From Acinetobacter shaoyimingii (GTDB taxonomy: Bacteria > Pseudomonadota > Gammaproteobacteria > Pseudomonadales > Moraxellaceae): a stretch of DNA of 64,000 bases. The notes below the pieces were generated by a model that was not told the origin of the DNA, did no database searches, and worked only from the letters and a program-made list of their open reading frames with translations. Below, piece after piece: positions 17,069 through 26,117 of this stretch (the first letter of the stretch is position 1; each line of letters opens with the position of its first letter). The stretch lies in assembly GCF_011578045.1 (NCBI RefSeq), contig NZ_CP049801.1, positions 1,054,001 to 1,118,000 on the forward strand, read 5' to 3'. Both the position numbers and the translations under genes were made by a program.

Positions 17069-17647
17069 CTAAGGTTTGTAGGCATTAATTTGATTCATTG
17101 CCTGCTGAATTTCACCATTCACCAATAATTTGATTCGGCTTAAAGCATGGTGAATCGCATCATCCATCAATGCTTGTTCACTTGATGGTGCTTTACTCAA
17201 TACATGTCCAGAAACACGTTCTTTTGAACCAGGATGACCAATACCAATACGTAAACGATGGAAGTTAGGACCAATATGCGGAACGATATCACGTAAACCA
17301 TTGTGACCGCCGTGTCCACCACCTGTTTTCAAGCGAATAACACCTGGATCCATATCGAGTTCATCATGAGCAATGAGTATTGCTTCAGGAGCGATATTGT
17401 AGAATTTTGAGAAGGGTACAACACTTTGACCTGAAAGGTTCATAAATGTAGTCGGTAACAATAGACGAACGTCTTGACCTTCGATCTTACCGCGACCACT
17501 GATGCCTTTATATTTAGGATCAGATTTTAAAGAAATGCCATATTGATCTGCGAGGCGTTCTACGAACCAGAAGCCTGCATTATGGCGGGTTTGGGCATAC
17601 TCAGAACCTGGGTTACCCAAACCAACAATCAGTGAAAGATTTGACAC
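17069..17647 (-). CDS. pth: Peptidyl-tRNA hydrolase Pth
   Basis: Pth releases tRNA from peptidyl-tRNAs that drop off the ribosome. The 192-residue protein shows the classic GLGNPG (9-14), the catalytic H22 in TRHNAGF, FMNLSGQSV with the substrate-contacting asparagine, HDELDMDPG with the catalytic aspartate, and GGGHGGHNGLRDI. The start codon is GTG (17645-17647). It lies 18 bases after rplY on the same strand, the conserved prs-rplY-pth order of Pseudomonas and relatives. Confidence 0.96.
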   Translation of the reverse strand: MSNLSLIVGLGNPGSEYAQTRHNAGFWFVERLADQYGISLKSDPKYKGISGRGKIEGQDVRLLLPTTFMNLSGQSVVPFSKFYNIAPEAILIAHDELDMDPGVIRLKTGGGHGGHNGLRDIVPHIGPNFHRLRIGIGHPGSKERVSGHVLSKAPSSEQALMDDAIHHALSRIKLLVNGEIQQAMNQINAYKP

Positions 17648-17665
17648 TAATTACACCATGAATAC

Positions 17666-17962
17666 TTATGCGCGTTGGAAGTCAGCGTGCATAGGTGTGT
17701 TTTTAGCTGGGTGACGTTGTAAAGCTTTGATTTTAACGCTTTCAACTTTGTCGCCTACTTGGATTTCAATCACTTCTTCAAAGAAGGCATTGTTTTCAAG
17801 AGCTTTAACAAGCTGACGAAGTTCTAAAGTGATTGCTACAGGTTCAGCAGCACCACCATAGATGATTGCAGGAACTTTAGTAGCATGACGAAGGCGGCGG
17901 CTCGCACCTTTCCCTTGGTTTGCTACTTCACGCGCTTCAGCGTTTAATACGAAATTTGCCAT
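17666..17962 (-). CDS. rplY: 50S ribosomal protein bL25, short form
   Basis: The 98-residue protein is the short bL25 (5S rRNA-binding), without the C-terminal CTC domain found in many bacteria. Marks are EARE...[21 protein letters not shown] near the N terminus and the HADFQR ending. A good ribosome site (GAGGATATT) precedes the ATG. It is followed closely by pth, and preceded by two hairpins in the gap after prs that may regulate it. Confidence 0.95.
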   Translation of the reverse strand: MANFVLNAEAREVANQGKGASRRLRHATKVPAIIYGGAAEPVAITLELRQLVKALENNAFFEEVIEIQVGDKVESVKIKALQRHPAKNTPMHADFQRA

Positions 17963-17988
17963 GAGAATATCCTCATTGAGTTTAAAGT

Positions 17989-18040
17989 AACTGAACTTGC
18001 GACCAGTTCAGCGATAGAAAACCCTGTCAAAAGACAGGGT
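17989..18040 (-). promoter_or_regulatory. Two hairpins in the prs-rplY gap (attenuator/leader candidates)
   Basis: On the minus strand ACCCTGTC-tttt-GACAGGGT (18021-18040) is followed by TTTTC, a weak terminator after prs. Downstream, CTGAAC...GTTCAG (about 17989-18009) forms a second hairpin just before the rplY ribosome site. Partial read-through with control of rplY is plausible, and bL25 is known to regulate its own mRNA in enterobacteria; whether that applies here is inference. Confidence 0.5.
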
Positions 18041-18059
18041 CTTAAAAAAATTTTGGCTA

Positions 18060-19013
18060 TTATAGATAACTATCGAACATTGCGCTAATAGATTCTTCGT
18101 TATTAATACGACGAATTGTTTCAGCAACCATGCTAGCGACAGAAACTTGACGAATTTTGCCAAGTTCTTGAGCTTCTTGAGATAAAGGAATGGTATCTGT
18201 TACAACAAGTTCGTCGATCACAGAGTTTTTCAAATTCTCAATAGCTTTACCAGATAAAACTGGGTGAGTAGCGTAGGCAACAACACGGCGAGCACCAAAT
18301 TTTTTCAGTGCATCAGCAGCTTTACATAATGTACCTGCTGTATCAACCATATCATCAACGATGACACAATCACGATCTTTAACATCACCAATCAAATGCA
18401 TCACTTGTGATTCATTTGCTTTTTGACGACGTTTGTCGATGATTGCAAGGTCGATATCACCCATTTGTTTTGCAACAGCACGTGCACGAACAACACCACC
18501 AACGTCAGGTGAAACCACCATGAGGTTGTCATGTTGTTGTTGACGTAAGTCAGCAAGCAAAGCAGGTGTACCGTAGATGTTGTCTACAGGAATATCGAAG
18601 AAACCTTGAATTTGGTCAGCGTGAAGGTCAATCATCACCACACGGTCAATCCCGACTGTTGTTAACATGTCTGCAACAACTTTAGCCGTAATTGGCACAC
18701 GAGATGAACGAGGACGACGGTCTTGACGTGCATAACCGAAATAAGGAATCACAGCAGTGATACGACCAGCACTTGCACGACGCAATGCATCTGCCATCAC
18801 CAAAACTTCCATGAGGTTGTCATTGGTTGGGGCACAAGTAGGCTGAACGATAAATACGTCTTTACCACGCACATTTTCAGTAATTTCGACAGCGATTTCG
18901 CCATCAGAAAATTGACCTACAGATGCAGCACCTAAAGGAATGTGCAAATGGCTTACGACTTTTTGGGCGAATTGTGGATGCGCTGTTCCACTAAAAACGA
19001 CAAGATTGGGCAT
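18060..19013 (-). CDS. prs: Ribose-phosphate pyrophosphokinase Prs
   Basis: Prs makes PRPP from ribose 5-phosphate and ATP for nucleotide, histidine and NAD synthesis. The 317-residue protein has normal length. Visible marks are [31 protein letters not shown] (flexible loop), the metal-binding [11 protein letters not shown], and the PRPP-binding [16 protein letters not shown] at 19011-19013 (MPNLVVFSG) is chosen; the open frame extends 21 codons upstream toward the tRNA genes but that extension is not family-like. AAGGG lies just upstream. The gene is downstream of four tRNA-Gln genes and likely shares their transcript. Confidence 0.97.
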   Translation of the reverse strand: MPNLVVFSGTAHPQFAQKVVSHLHIPLGAASVGQFSDGEIAVEITENVRGKDVFIVQPTCAPTNDNLMEVLVMADALRRASAGRITAVIPYFGYARQDRRPRSSRVPITAKVVADMLTTVGIDRVVMIDLHADQIQGFFDIPVDNIYGTPALLADLRQQQHDNLMVVSPDVGGVVRARAVAKQMGDIDLAIIDKRRQKANESQVMHLIGDVKDRDCVIVDDMVDTAGTLCKAADALKKFGARRVVAYATHPVLSGKAIENLKNSVIDELVVTDTIPLSQEAQELGKIRQVSVASMVAETIRRINNEESISAMFDSYL

Positions 19014-19049
19014 GAAGCACCCTTGGCGGTTGAAATGTATAGAAAGAGA

Positions 19050-19124
19050 TGGCAGGGGCGGCTGGATTCGAACCAACGGATGCCGAGATCAAAACCCGGT
19101 GCCTTACCACTTGGCGACGCCCCT
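19050..19124 (-). tRNA. tRNA-Gln (TTG), copy nearest prs
   Basis: A 75-base tRNA with encoded CCA. The minus strand begins AGGGGCGTCGCCAAGTGGTA, has anticodon TTG in the loop of the CCGGG-TTTTGAT-CTCGG arm, and ends in GGTTCGAATCC and CCGCCCCTGCCA. It is identical to the other three copies. Confidence 0.97.
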
Positions 19125-19215
19125 AATGCGGCAGAACTTTAATATTTTTACAGTAATTTGTCAAGTTGACTTGGCAAGCTACATTGTAAGTATGTTCTAT
19201 CTTTTTAACAGTAAA

Positions 19216-19290
19216 TGGCAGGGGCGGCTGGATTCGAACCAACGGATGCCGAGATCAAAACCCGGTGCCTTACCACTTGGCGACGCCCCT
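19216..19290 (-). tRNA. tRNA-Gln (TTG), second copy from prs
   Basis: 75 bases, identical to the copy at 19050-19124, encoded CCA, anticodon TTG. Separated from it by a 91-base AT-rich spacer. Confidence 0.97.
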
Positions 19291-19322
19291 AAAATGATGT
19301 GTTGTATACGCTTAAACGTTAA

Positions 19323-19397
19323 TGGCAGGGGCGGCTGGATTCGAACCAACGGATGCCGAGATCAAAACCCGGTGCCTTACCACTTGGCGACGCCCCT
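19323..19397 (-). tRNA. tRNA-Gln (TTG), third copy from prs
   Basis: 75 bases, identical to the other copies, with encoded CCA. The spacer to the second copy is only 32 bases. Confidence 0.97.
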
Positions 19398-19444
19398 ATC
19401 TATAACGCTTAATGTATTTACATACATCTACAGGTGAAAAATGA

Positions 19445-19519
19445 TGGCAGGGGCGGCTGGATTCGAACCAACGGATGCCGAGATCAAAACCCGGTGCCTT
19501 ACCACTTGGCGACGCCCCT
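19445..19519 (-). tRNA. tRNA-Gln (TTG), copy nearest ispE
   Basis: 75 bases, identical to the other copies. It begins 5 bases after the ispE stop codon, leaving no room for its own promoter except within ispE, so the tRNA array must be processed from an ispE transcript or initiated inside the gene. Confidence 0.97.
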
Positions 19520-19524
19520 ATCAT

Positions 19525-20352
19525 TTAAACTTCAATATGATTCAATGGTGATTCGTTTAAACTATTAACCAAGTAAGCTTTACATGGTGAATGTTTAAGA
19601 ATCTCATCAAGATTCATATCTTCAGTTACTTCAGTAAAAACACAAGCACCTGTACCTGTAAGTTTTGCAACACCGAACTGATCTAAATATTGCATCGCTT
19701 CATCGACTTCTGGATATAAGCTTCTTGCCAGAGGCTCAAAGTTATTTCCGAAATCAGATGGCTTTATCTGATAGGCGCAAAATTTAGAGGTCTTCGTGTC
19801 TCTTGTCAACGATTTTTGTGAAAAAAGCAGTTGAGTGCTGATAAAACAATCAGGTTTGAGCACAATGTATTGTTTTTGATCTAAGTCTATGAATGATAAG
19901 TGTTCGCCAATGCCTTCTGCCCAAGCATTTCGACCATGAACGAAGATTGGTACATCTGCACCTAATTTCACACCTAAATCAGCAAGTTGATCAATTGTTA
20001 ATCCACACTGCCAAATTTTATTCACAATGAGTAGCGTTGTCGCAGCATTGGATGATCCGCCACCAAGTCCAGCACCCATGGGAATATTCTTCTCAATGCG
20101 TATAAAAAGACCAGTTGGTCGCTTTGCAAATGGTTTAAGCGCTTGGGTGGCTTTGTAAATCAGATTATTTTCAAGATCGACGCTGGATAAACCATCAATA
20201 TGAATCTCATCACCATCTATTTGTTTAAATTCTATCCAATCATATAAATCGATCAGCTGAAAGATCGATTGTAATTCGTGATAACCATTTTCACGACGAC
20301 CAGTAATATGTAAAAACAAATTGAGTTTTGCAGGTGATGGGACACGAATCAT
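19525..20352 (-). CDS. ispE: 4-diphosphocytidyl-2-C-methyl-D-erythritol kinase IspE
   Basis: IspE phosphorylates CDP-methylerythritol in the MEP route to isoprenoids. It is a GHMP kinase of 275 residues: SPAKLNLFLHITGRRENGYHEL at 6-27, the ATP-binding PMGAGLGGGSSNAA at about 91-104, DVPIFVHGRNAWAEGIGE, and the C-terminal KLTGTGACVF loop. It lies 19 bases after lolB and 5 bases before the tRNA-Gln array, the conserved order in Pseudomonas (TPR-lolB-ispE-tRNA-prs). Confidence 0.96.
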   Translation of the reverse strand: MIRVPSPAKLNLFLHITGRRENGYHELQSIFQLIDLYDWIEFKQIDGDEIHIDGLSSVDLENNLIYKATQALKPFAKRPTGLFIRIEKNIPMGAGLGGGSSNAATTLLIVNKIWQCGLTIDQLADLGVKLGADVPIFVHGRNAWAEGIGEHLSFIDLDQKQYIVLKPDCFISTQLLFSQKSLTRDTKTSKFCAYQIKPSDFGNNFEPLARSLYPEVDEAMQYLDQFGVAKLTGTGACVFTEVTEDMNLDEILKHSPCKAYLVNSLNESPLNHIEV

Positions 20353-20371
20353 ATGAAATTAACTTTTCAAA

Positions 20372-20953
20372 TTAACGATTTTGAAGAACCATTGTAATAC
20401 GGTTTTCTTTGCCAGTTTCAAGCTGTTGTTGCAAAATCAGTTTATTGGGCAAATTTGCTGTGTCGTTATAGCTTAAATTGACTGTCCAACCGTCTTCTTT
20501 AATTTGATTGATGCGATTTTGATCGTCTTTTTGTAGTTGTGCATTCAGCGTTGCTGGTCGTGCTTGTACCCAACTGACGATGTGGGTAATCGGGGCTTGC
20601 CATCCAGTTGCACGTTGTAATAATTCTTCTGGTGTTGCAGCACGAATCAGTCCTGTCTTAGAACTATTTAAAGTGACTTGACCAGGTTGACCACTAATTT
20701 GGGTTTTTCCAATACCTAAAATACCGCTTAACTCGATATCAAACTGTTCTTGATTTTGTTGCCATGTAAAAAAAGCACTACCCGATTGAGCAGGTGTTTT
20801 GACTCCAATTTTACCTTGTAAATTAAATTGATTGGCTTTTTCAACTGTATTGGAGGGTGCAACAGGTTTTTGTGTCATGGTTTGACAGCCTGTCATTGCA
20901 ATAACACTCAGTGAACATCCAATAATTAATGCTGATTTGAGTAAAGTACGCAT
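20372..20953 (-). CDS. lolB: Outer-membrane lipoprotein receptor LolB
   Basis: LolB accepts lipoproteins from the periplasmic carrier LolA and inserts them in the outer membrane. The 193-residue precursor has a lipoprotein signal peptide ending AMTG-C23. The mature part holds the LolB beta-barrel pattern: FNLQGKIGVKTPAQSGSAFFTWQQ, FDIELSGILGIGKTQISGQPG, and a GW(Q)APITHIVSWVQARP segment. It lies 6 bases after the TPR gene and 19 before ispE on the same strand. Confidence 0.92.
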   Translation of the reverse strand: MRTLLKSALIIGCSLSVIAMTGCQTMTQKPVAPSNTVEKANQFNLQGKIGVKTPAQSGSAFFTWQQNQEQFDIELSGILGIGKTQISGQPGQVTLNSSKTGLIRAATPEELLQRATGWQAPITHIVSWVQARPATLNAQLQKDDQNRINQIKEDGWTVNLSYNDTANLPNKLILQQQLETGKENRITMVLQNR

Positions 20954-20959
20954 AAAGGA

Positions 20960-22642
20960 TTAACTCTTTTTAGAATTTAGGGGTAACAGTAACTGGTCGA
21001 GTTGAGCAAGTTGTGGATCATTTGGATGATTTAATTGGAGTATTTGTAAGACTTTGCTAAATTCTGGCAATGCGCCTTGCATATAAAGGGATTTGGCATA
21101 ACGAACCCCAATTTTTACACTTTTACTGATTTGATAGGCCTGCCCAAGCACCTTGGCAGACGTTGCAAAATCATTTTGCAAATACGTAATATAGCCCAAG
21201 GTATCCAAAATAGACGCTTGTTCAGGGGCATTTTCAAGAGCACGTTCTGCATACTCGCGTGCTTCATCTAAACGTCGATTTTGCAAAGCTAAAGTATAAG
21301 CAAAGGCATTTAGATAGGTTGGACTATTTGGCTCAATCTCTAGCAATTTCTTTAAAACCAGATCAAGTTGTGCGCGATCTTGAAAGGGATCGAGCAATAA
21401 CACTTGTGAATAGAGCAGTTCTGGGTCATCAGGTAAGTTTTTTGATGCTTCTTTGAGTAAGCCTAAAGCGGCTTTTTTATTGCCCAAAGTTTTTAAAATT
21501 TCAGATTGGGCTTGGTATAAGAAGCTGGCATGTTGTGGGTAATTGACTCGTTCTTGGGTTAAAAAGCGCAACACATCGTGCAATTTGCCTTGCTTATTAT
21601 AAATTGCAATCAAACTACGGCGAGAGAGCATATAGAGATTGCCATCCACCAAGCGATAATAGGCTTTAGCTGTTTCAAAATGTTCTTTACGTTCAGCATT
21701 GACAGCCAAATAGTAATAGGCATCATTTTGATATTTAGGCGAGAAACGTAATTCGACCAGATATTGTTCAGCTAAATCGTATTGTTTTAAATCGATTGCC
21801 GTTAAACCTGCAATGATCAGCGCTTCTTCGGCATCTGGCCAGCGTTTAATAATGTGTTTAAGTTTATTGAGTCCAGTTTCAGGCTGACCATTTTTAATTA
21901 AGTAACGCACTTCAGCCAAATTGATTTCAAGATTATTTCGATTTTTGCGACTACTACGCTCAAGCCACTTTAATGTTTTATCTTCACCTTCTATTGCAGT
22001 CAATAAATTGGCTTTAAGTAAAATAAATCCTGTAACTTTTGATTTCTTTTTCAGTGCCTTATTGATGGTTTTTAGTGCTTCTTCAAATTCATTATTTTGT
22101 GCTTGTAAGCTCGCAATCAAAGCCAAAATAGATGGATTATTATTTTGTTTGCTATTTTTGAGCGTAATCACCAGATTTTGACGATCTTCTGCTGACTCTG
22201 GTGAAATTCCTTCCAAAATAGACTCTAAGTCAGAATTTGGATCTAGCTTCAGTATGCTGTCGAGGACATTTGCTGCGAGTTCATATTGGTGTGCTTTTAA
22301 AGCAATATGCGCTAAATAAAATTTGGCAGGGACATCATTGGGTTCTTGCACCACCCAGTGCGTTGCAATATCAAGTGCTGCTTCTAAATTGTTATTTTCA
22401 ATCGCAATATCGAGTGCGCGCTGTTTTACAGACGTAGAATTACTGCGAATCGCAAGAACCGTATAGTTGTGTAAAGCTGTAGGCGTGTCGTTTGCAGCAA
22501 GTGCAAATTCGGCAATCATGGTTTGTTCAATCGCATTTTGATTGAATTTTGCATGATAAATATCTTCAGATGCTCTAATATGAGCACTATAAGCCATGCT
22601 ACTCACCAACAAGATTGTGGTAGAATATTGTCTAATAGTCAT
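20960..22642 (-). CDS. Tetratricopeptide repeat protein of the hemA-lolB locus
   Basis: A 560-residue TPR-repeat protein with an N-terminal hydrophobic segment (ILLVSSMAYSAHIRAS, about 9-24) that looks like a signal peptide, suggesting export to the periplasm or outer membrane. Repeats with the W/L-G-Y-A-P spacing run through most of the chain, clear at LDTLGYITYLQNDFATSAKVLGQAY near the C terminus. It corresponds in position to the TPR protein between hemA and lolB in Pseudomonas. The start at ATG 22640-22642 is chosen because the longer open frame would overlap the hemA start. Partners are unknown. Confidence 0.87.
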   Translation of the reverse strand: MTIRQYSTTILLVSSMAYSAHIRASEDIYHAKFNQNAIEQTMIAEFALAANDTPTALHNYTVLAIRSNSTSVKQRALDIAIENNNLEAALDIATHWVVQEPNDVPAKFYLAHIALKAHQYELAANVLDSILKLDPNSDLESILEGISPESAEDRQNLVITLKNSKQNNNPSILALIASLQAQNNEFEEALKTINKALKKKSKVTGFILLKANLLTAIEGEDKTLKWLERSSRKNRNNLEINLAEVRYLIKNGQPETGLNKLKHIIKRWPDAEEALIIAGLTAIDLKQYDLAEQYLVELRFSPKYQNDAYYYLAVNAERKEHFETAKAYYRLVDGNLYMLSRRSLIAIYNKQGKLHDVLRFLTQERVNYPQHASFLYQAQSEILKTLGNKKAALGLLKEASKNLPDDPELLYSQVLLLDPFQDRAQLDLVLKKLLEIEPNSPTYLNAFAYTLALQNRRLDEAREYAERALENAPEQASILDTLGYITYLQNDFATSAKVLGQAYQISKSVKIGVRYAKSLYMQGALPEFSKVLQILQLNHPNDPQLAQLDQLLLPLNSKKS

Positions 22643-22748
22643 GCCGTTACTTCGGTAATTTATATGACGCAATTTTTTTATCCAAGTACTGCTTTTTATG
22701 ACACCGTTATTGCACAATAGCATAAATTTAGCGAAATGATGATCTGAT

Positions 22749-24032
22749 ATGTCTTTCTTTGCATTGGGTGTCAACCATCAGACCGCATCAGTTGAACTGC
22801 GTGAGCAAATTGCTTTTAACCCAGAGCGGTTAAGAGATTTACTTGTGCAGCAAAGTAACCACCAAAACTTAAATGATATGGTGGTTGTATCAACATGCAA
22901 CAGAACTGAAGTCTATGCCATGGCTGAAAATGCCGATATGGTATTAGATTGGCTTGCCCAAAAAAATGGTATTGATGTTAAACAGTTGTTAAATCATGTT
23001 TACCGCTATGAAAATGCACAGGCGGTGACTCACCTCATGCGTGTTGCAAGTGGACTTGATTCATTGATGCTGGGTGAGCCTCAGATTATGGGGCAAGTGA
23101 AAACTGCTCTGAATTTGGCCAAAGAATCAGATGTTGTATCTCCAAATCTTAACCGTATTTTTGAATATGCATTTTATGCCGCAAAGCGTGTTCGTTCTGA
23201 AACTGCGGTTGGAAGTCATGCTGTTTCAATGGGTTATGCAGTTGCACAACTTGCATTACAAGTCTTTAGTCAACCTGAAAAACTGACCGTGATGGTGGTG
23301 GCTGCAGGTGAGATGAATAGTCTTGTGGCAAAACATTTGGCTGAGACGGGTGTTGCAAAAGTACTCATTTGTAACCGTAGCCGTGAACGTGCAGAAAATT
23401 TAGCTCAAGAAATTGCACATCGCGTGGAAGTCGAAATTATTCCATTTAATGAATTGGCAGAGAATTTACATCGTGCTGATGTTATTTCGAGCTGTACAGG
23501 GAGTTTGCATCAGGTCATCTCATTTAATGATGTCAAAACTGCATTAAAAAAACGTCGTTATCAACAAATGTTGATGGTGGATTTGGCTGTTCCGCGTGAC
23601 ATTGAACCAAAAGTTGAAACCTTGGATGGGGTTTATCTTTATGGTGTCGATGATCTGCAAACAGTGATTGATGAAAATTTAGCACAGCGTCGTCAAGCAG
23701 CAGTTGAAGCTGAAGTAATGGTGAATCAGCTGGCGACACAGTTGATTACTCAGCAAAAAGTGAATCAAGCAGGCAGTACCATTCATGCGTATCGGCAGTA
23801 TGGCGAATCACTGCGTGAAACTGAATTGAAACTAGCCTTAGAGCGTGTGCAATCAGGTGAAAATGCTGAAAATGTGATGAAGGATTTTGCTCATCGCTTG
23901 ACCAATAAACTTCTACATCCGACCTCTATTTTATTGCGTGAGGCTGCTCAGGCAGAAGATCCTTCATACTTCGAAGAGATGAAGGAAACGCTAAGCGATA
24001 TTTATTCAAAACAGCGTAAACCAAAAAGATAA
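22749..24032 (+). CDS. hemA: Glutamyl-tRNA reductase HemA
   Basis: HemA reduces glutamyl-tRNA to glutamate-1-semialdehyde, the committed step of tetrapyrrole synthesis. The 427-residue protein has [16 protein letters not shown] at the start, the catalytic cysteine C50 in STCNRTE, the conserved [10 protein letters not shown] (about 114-123), the NADPH-binding domain ([15 protein letters not shown], around 185-200, where many homologs read GAGEM) and the C-terminal dimerisation helix. It is divergent from the TPR gene with a 106-base gap and ends at a shared terminator. Confidence 0.97.
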   Translation: MSFFALGVNHQTASVELREQIAFNPERLRDLLVQQSNHQNLNDMVVVSTCNRTEVYAMAENADMVLDWLAQKNGIDVKQLLNHVYRYENAQAVTHLMRVASGLDSLMLGEPQIMGQVKTALNLAKESDVVSPNLNRIFEYAFYAAKRVRSETAVGSHAVSMGYAVAQLALQVFSQPEKLTVMVVAAGEMNSLVAKHLAETGVAKVLICNRSRERAENLAQEIAHRVEVEIIPFNELAENLHRADVISSCTGSLHQVISFNDVKTALKKRRYQQMLMVDLAVPRDIEPKVETLDGVYLYGVDDLQTVIDENLAQRRQAAVEAEVMVNQLATQLITQQKVNQAGSTIHAYRQYGESLRETELKLALERVQSGENAENVMKDFAHRLTNKLLHPTSILLREAAQAEDPSYFEEMKETLSDIYSKQRKPKR

Positions 24033-24067
24033 AAAAACAGGATCAATTTATTGATCCTGTTTTTTTT
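24033..24067. terminator. Bidirectional terminator between hemA and dnaG
   Basis: AAAAAACAGGATCAA-ttta-TTGATCCTGTTTTTT, a long perfect stem. It overlaps the dnaG stop codon by two bases and immediately follows the hemA stop, so the two genes share it. Confidence 0.93.
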
Positions 24068-25970
24068 ATTCGTGAAGTAATCTTAAACCAATTTTTTTGG
24101 TCAGCTCATTGAGTTGTTGTCTTAAGTTTCGTGATTCACTTAATGAGATTGGTGATTTTAATTTTTGTTTTAAATACTTCTCTTGTAAGGAAAGAGAATA
24201 CTCAGAAGCGAGTTTATCTGCCATTTCAGGTGCTTGAGTTAAGGCCTGAATATTGGTGCGTTGCATAATTTCTGCTAACTCTAAATGATAGGGACTACAT
24301 GCACCTAAAATATAATAGGTCGCCAGTTCTTGATCATCGGGTAGGTCATCAAAAATTCGATTCAATGTGCTGAGGACTTTTCCTAACAATTCATTTGGGT
24401 CAATAATCGCAGTTAACACTTCAAAATGAATATATAAAAACGGATGATGCATCAACATCGCAATGGCAAAATCTTCATCTTTGGTCCGAATGTTAAAAGA
24501 CAGTGACGCATCATGATTGATTTGCGGTTGCCATTTTTTGTTAAAACCCAGTTTTTCTTTAAAAAATTGTCTGAGTAGATATTTATAGGAACCCTTTTGT
24601 GGAAGTAATTCAGCCAACTGATTGAGTTCACCCATCACCTGACTTTTACCTTCAGGTGTCGTGACTTCATATTGTTGACTGAGGAGCGCAAAAATAAAGT
24701 CAGATAGCAGTGGTGCTTGTTGCCAAAGTCGATTAAAGGTTTCTAACCCTTCTTTACGAATCAATGAATCTGGGTCGTGCTCTTTTGGCATGACGAAAAA
24801 TTTAAGCTCTCGACCATCGGTGAGTAAAGGAAGCGCAATTTCCAAAGTGCGTCGGGCAGCTTTTTGACCAGCAGCATCGCCATCAAAGGCAATGGTCAAC
24901 TGATTATTTTGCTTAAACAGCATATTGAGATGGTCAGCATTACTTGCTGTACCTAACGTTGCAACAGCACCTGAAATGCCTGCTTGCTGAAGGGCAATCA
25001 CATCCATATAACCTTCAACCATCAACCAGTTTTGCGCTTTCAGTTTACGACCTTCATACAGACCATACAGCAATTGGTTCTTATGGAAGACTTCGGAATC
25101 TGGTGAGTTGATGTATTTGGGTTTAATTTCATCATTCAGTGCGCGCCCACCAAAGCCGACAACCCGTCCTTTGCTATCCCGAATCGGGAAAATCACCCGT
25201 TCACGTAATAAATCAAAGTCACGACCTGTATCGCTGGTACGAATTAAACCCAGTAATTTTAAACCTTCGATGTCTTGTGGAAAGGCTTTTTCCAGATGTT
25301 GCCAGTCTTCAGGGGCATAGCCTAAGCGCCAGTATTTAACAGTTTCAGCACTTAATCCACGATGTCTAAAATACTTTTGTGCAGCCTGACTTTGTGGCAA
25401 TTGCTTTTCATAATATTGTGCGACATTTTCGAGTAAATCATAGAAATTACCTTCTTGAGCAGGCGCTTCAAAAGGCATCTCATACTCAAAAGGAGCAGTG
25501 TCAAATTCTTGAAAATTTTGAAAAGCTTCAAAAGGATCCGCATCAAATCCCATTGCAACGGATGGCACTACTTCAGATGATGTCGCTGTAGATGAGGAAT
25601 CTTGAGTTTTTGGTGCAATTTGTGGAGCAGGTTTGGGTGCTTCACGTTTGTAGGAGATTTTTTTAGCATCAAAATTGTCTTTTGGTAATTCAATACCTGT
25701 TTGGCTGGCCAAATCCTTCATGACATCGACAAAATTTCGATGATCAATGTCCATCAAAAAACGAATCGCATTCCCGTTCGCCTGACAACCAAAGCAATGA
25801 TAATACTGTTTATCGCGATAGACGTGAAAGGAAGGCGACTTTTCTTGATGAAATGGGCAACAGCCTGAATAAGTTCGACCTGACTTTTTCAATTTCACAC
25901 GTTGACCAATCAGATCGACAATATCAGTACGATCGAGGATTTGATCAATAGTATGTTGTGGAATTGCCAT
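24066..25970 (-). CDS. dnaG: DNA primase DnaG
   Basis: DnaG makes RNA primers for replication. The 634-residue protein has an N-terminal zinc ribbon (C38, H41, C59, C62), the catalytic TOPRIM region (VEGYMDVIAL and the AFDGDAAGQKAA metal-binding motif), and a C-terminal DnaB-interaction helical domain. Residues about 102-173, between the zinc domain and the YDLLENVAQYYEKQL start of the polymerase domain, form a low-complexity linker rich in P, S, T, E and F, longer than the short linker in E. coli. The gene is not next to rpsU and rpoD as in enterobacteria. Confidence 0.96.
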   Translation of the reverse strand: MAIPQHTIDQILDRTDIVDLIGQRVKLKKSGRTYSGCCPFHQEKSPSFHVYRDKQYYHCFGCQANGNAIRFLMDIDHRNFVDVMKDLASQTGIELPKDNFDAKKISYKREAPKPAPQIAPKTQDSSSTATSSEVVPSVAMGFDADPFEAFQNFQEFDTAPFEYEMPFEAPAQEGNFYDLLENVAQYYEKQLPQSQAAQKYFRHRGLSAETVKYWRLGYAPEDWQHLEKAFPQDIEGLKLLGLIRTSDTGRDFDLLRERVIFPIRDSKGRVVGFGGRALNDEIKPKYINSPDSEVFHKNQLLYGLYEGRKLKAQNWLMVEGYMDVIALQQAGISGAVATLGTASNADHLNMLFKQNNQLTIAFDGDAAGQKAARRTLEIALPLLTDGRELKFFVMPKEHDPDSLIRKEGLETFNRLWQQAPLLSDFIFALLSQQYEVTTPEGKSQVMGELNQLAELLPQKGSYKYLLRQFFKEKLGFNKKWQPQINHDASLSFNIRTKDEDFAIAMLMHHPFLYIHFEVLTAIIDPNELLGKVLSTLNRIFDDLPDDQELATYYILGACSPYHLELAEIMQRTNIQALTQAPEMADKLASEYSLSLQEKYLKQKLKSPISLSESRNLRQQLNELTKKIGLRLLHE

Positions 25971-26076
25971 AATTTAAAAGCCAGATGCCAAAAAGATGAG
26001 ATTTCATCAAGTTTAACTCAAACTCATGGCGTTGAATATCTAGCGGCTAAAAGAAATCCTTTACAAAAAATGAAAT

Positions 26077-26106
26077 AAAAAAAGGCGGGATAAACCCACC
26101 TTTTCA
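26077..26106 (-). terminator. Terminator of bamD
   Basis: On the minus strand AAAAGGTGGG-tttat-CCCGCCTTTTTTT forms a stem with one G-T pair, 12 bases past the bamD stop. Confidence 0.85.
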
Positions 26107-26117
26107 AGTCATCAAGA

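Noticed and set aside
18940..19437. 165-codon plus-strand frame through the tRNA-Gln array with repeated peptide units
   Set aside because: The repeats are the reverse complement of identical tRNA genes; it is not a protein gene.
19050..19519. Repeat-spacer pattern resembling a CRISPR array
   Set aside because: The repeats are 75-base tRNA genes with anticodon and CCA, the spacers are unequal, and no cas gene is nearby.
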